Source: Pithys albifrons albifrons (Eukaryota; Chordata; Aves; Passeriformes; Thamnophilidae). Taken from it: a DNA stretch of 64,000 nt. The stretch is taken from NCBI RefSeq assembly GCF_047495875.1, contig NC_092461.1, forward strand, positions 62,298,299 through 62,362,298, read 5' to 3'. The notes beneath the pieces were generated by a model. It searched no databases. It saw nothing but the letters and a program-made list of their open reading frames with translations, and was not told where the DNA came from. The position numbers and the translations under genes were made by a program. Shown here in pieces: positions 62,401-64,000 of the stretch (positions are counted from its first letter, which is position 1; each line of letters begins with the position of its first letter).

Positions 62401-64000
62401 TTCATCTGCAAAGTTCACATTTACTGGTGTTTGTGGATTGTGTTGAGAAAATAAATAATAAAATATTTATGTATTTAATTTCATCAAATGTAAATAAAAT
62501 GCCCATTTCTCCTTATTGATGTGAATTAGTACTGAAATAGTAAAAAATGCTAAAGAACTTGCCTATTAAAACATTGAAGCCATGGCCTTTTGCTATTTTA
62601 TTAAACAAGAATCAACCTAGATTGTTTTGAGTTAGCAGTATTTTTGTCTGCTTTTGTTATGAGATAAAACATCAAGTATTGACTTAACTTCACATTTCAC
62701 AGGAGAAGAATTAAAAATTATCCCTGTGAAGGGTGGCTATGGAGTTACTCTTTGAAATTCTAATTTAACACTTCAGTAATGGGTCAAGCCTGCTCTGAAT
62801 CCTCTGTGGGATTATTTGATTTGCTGTCTGGTTAAACTCAAGGAAAATGGGATGTCTATAAATTACTAGAAGTGCTAACTATCACCTTATAATGGAACCA
62901 AGTGGTAGAATTTGTTGTTTTAAATTAGGATTGTGACCTGCTGACCATGGGATTGTACGAATGGGGCTTACTTTTAAGACTTAAGGTTGAAAGTTGCAGG
63001 GTGAGGGGGATTTTTTTTTGTTTTGTTTTGTTTTTTATGTTCCCCCTGTGCCCTGTTTTAACATCAGCTGTATAATTGGAGATTGATATGGTTGAGGGAT
63101 AAGGGCAAGTGTCGTCCTTACCTGGGGGGAGATGAGGTTAGACTTTTAGTATGTGTTTTGTCTTCAGTGTTAGTTACACATGGAGAAGTTTTTCTTTTGT
63201 GTCTTCTTCTATTTGTGTAAATGTATTTTTTCATTAAAAAATTGATTATTAAATTTATGTCACTGGAACCGAAAGGAGTTCTGCATATTGTAAGGAGATA
63301 AAGAAGCAGCTTGCATATTTTTCAAGTTTATGCACGTAATGTTTATCCTGCCAAAACATTTAAAATTCATTTGCGAATTACTGAAATACAAGTACTCAAG
63401 TGTTTTATGCTGTGTCATACATGAAGGGAGCATTTGACCTTTATTTAGTAACTTGAACTTGGGGGAGATAAAAGCAGGGAGATTTTAATTAAAAATTAAT
63501 TTTCTCTAACATTTTACTTTTCACTATTTTATTTTGGAAACTGTGCATGTTGCTGCTACAGTTTTTTCAGCTGCACTTCACCTTCAAAAGTAATGTTTTT
63601 CAGATTGCGTATTTCTCTGTCTTAAAAGTTAAATTGAATTTTGGAACATAGTATACAATTTCAATGATGAGGAGTACTGAGTGGAGACACGCTGTGCAGT
63701 GTGCTTTGCATATACTGAGAAGTTTCACAAGACTTTTTGACATCAGTTTTGAAATGAGCTGTGGGCTCAGTTCCAGCACTGTTCTGAGTGTAGCCTGTCC
63801 TACAAAACTTTCCATTGCCAGTCTGTCGTACACCACGTGCCTGTATTTCACTTAAGATTTCTGATTTGAATAACTGGGTCTATTTGAATTGCGTATGTAA
63901 CAGAATTTACTTAATCTTGCTTCTGAGAATTTTTGGTTCCTTTTTTTTTTTTAACCAGTGCAGCTATATTTATTATTGTACAGTTTTATATATATCAATT
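62401..64000. other. AT-rich non-coding sequence to the window end
   Basis: No gene or clear transposon is recognised. A T-rich (TTTTG)n run lies at 63011-63037 and a poly-T run at about 63941-63953. The overlapping open frames at 63600-63855 on both strands have no recognisable domain. Confidence 0.5.

Overview
This is vertebrate nuclear DNA, almost certainly from a bird and probably a neoavian one. The evidence is several copies of the CR1 LINE, recognised by their characteristic 3' end and, in one copy, by a readable C-terminal stretch of the CR1 reverse transcriptase. There is also a solitary LTR of a type I recognise from avian endogenous retroviruses. The background is AT-rich and non-coding, with very few CpGs. 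None of the many short open frames reads as a convincing protein apart from the features listed below.

Layout. Positions 1 to about 43.0 kb are non-coding sequence with scattered repeats. These are a 55-bp Z-DNA-type dinucleotide tract (5.2 kb), an antisense CR1 with a second CR1 tail nested in it (9.2-10.1 kb), another antisense CR1 fragment (16.2 kb), an antisense solo LTR (21.4-21.95 kb), an old sense CR1 tail (34.8 kb), a short antisense CR1 tail (38.0 kb), and a long decayed sense CR1 containing the reverse-transcriptase region (39.1-40.4 kb). Three or four unique stretches (about 13.7, 23.3, 26.7 and 48.6-49.1 kb) look like conserved non-coding DNA, but only by composition and motif density.

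At about 43.1-45.2 kb there is a single strong CpG island without a TATA box. It carries GC boxes, a perfect GC palindrome and a YY1-type ATGGCGGC element. It contains what I read as the first coding exon of a plus-strand gene: an ATG at 43658 in a strong Kozak context, an in-frame stop 12 nt upstream, 15 codons (starting M-A-A-A-A-P) and a splice-donor-like site at 43703. I could not identify the gene. If this reading is right, 43.7-64.0 kb is its first intron. That stretch is again AT-rich, with microsatellites, a G-run tract, a MIR-like relic near 62.35 kb and two weak exon candidates (51.57 and 59.91 kb) whose reading phases do not fit a direct splice from the first exon.

There are no operons, CRISPR arrays, tRNA or rRNA genes. 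I see no undescribed biological system here. The items most worth checking are the CpG-island promoter with its unidentified first exon, the nested CR1, the possible conserved non-coding elements and the exon candidates.
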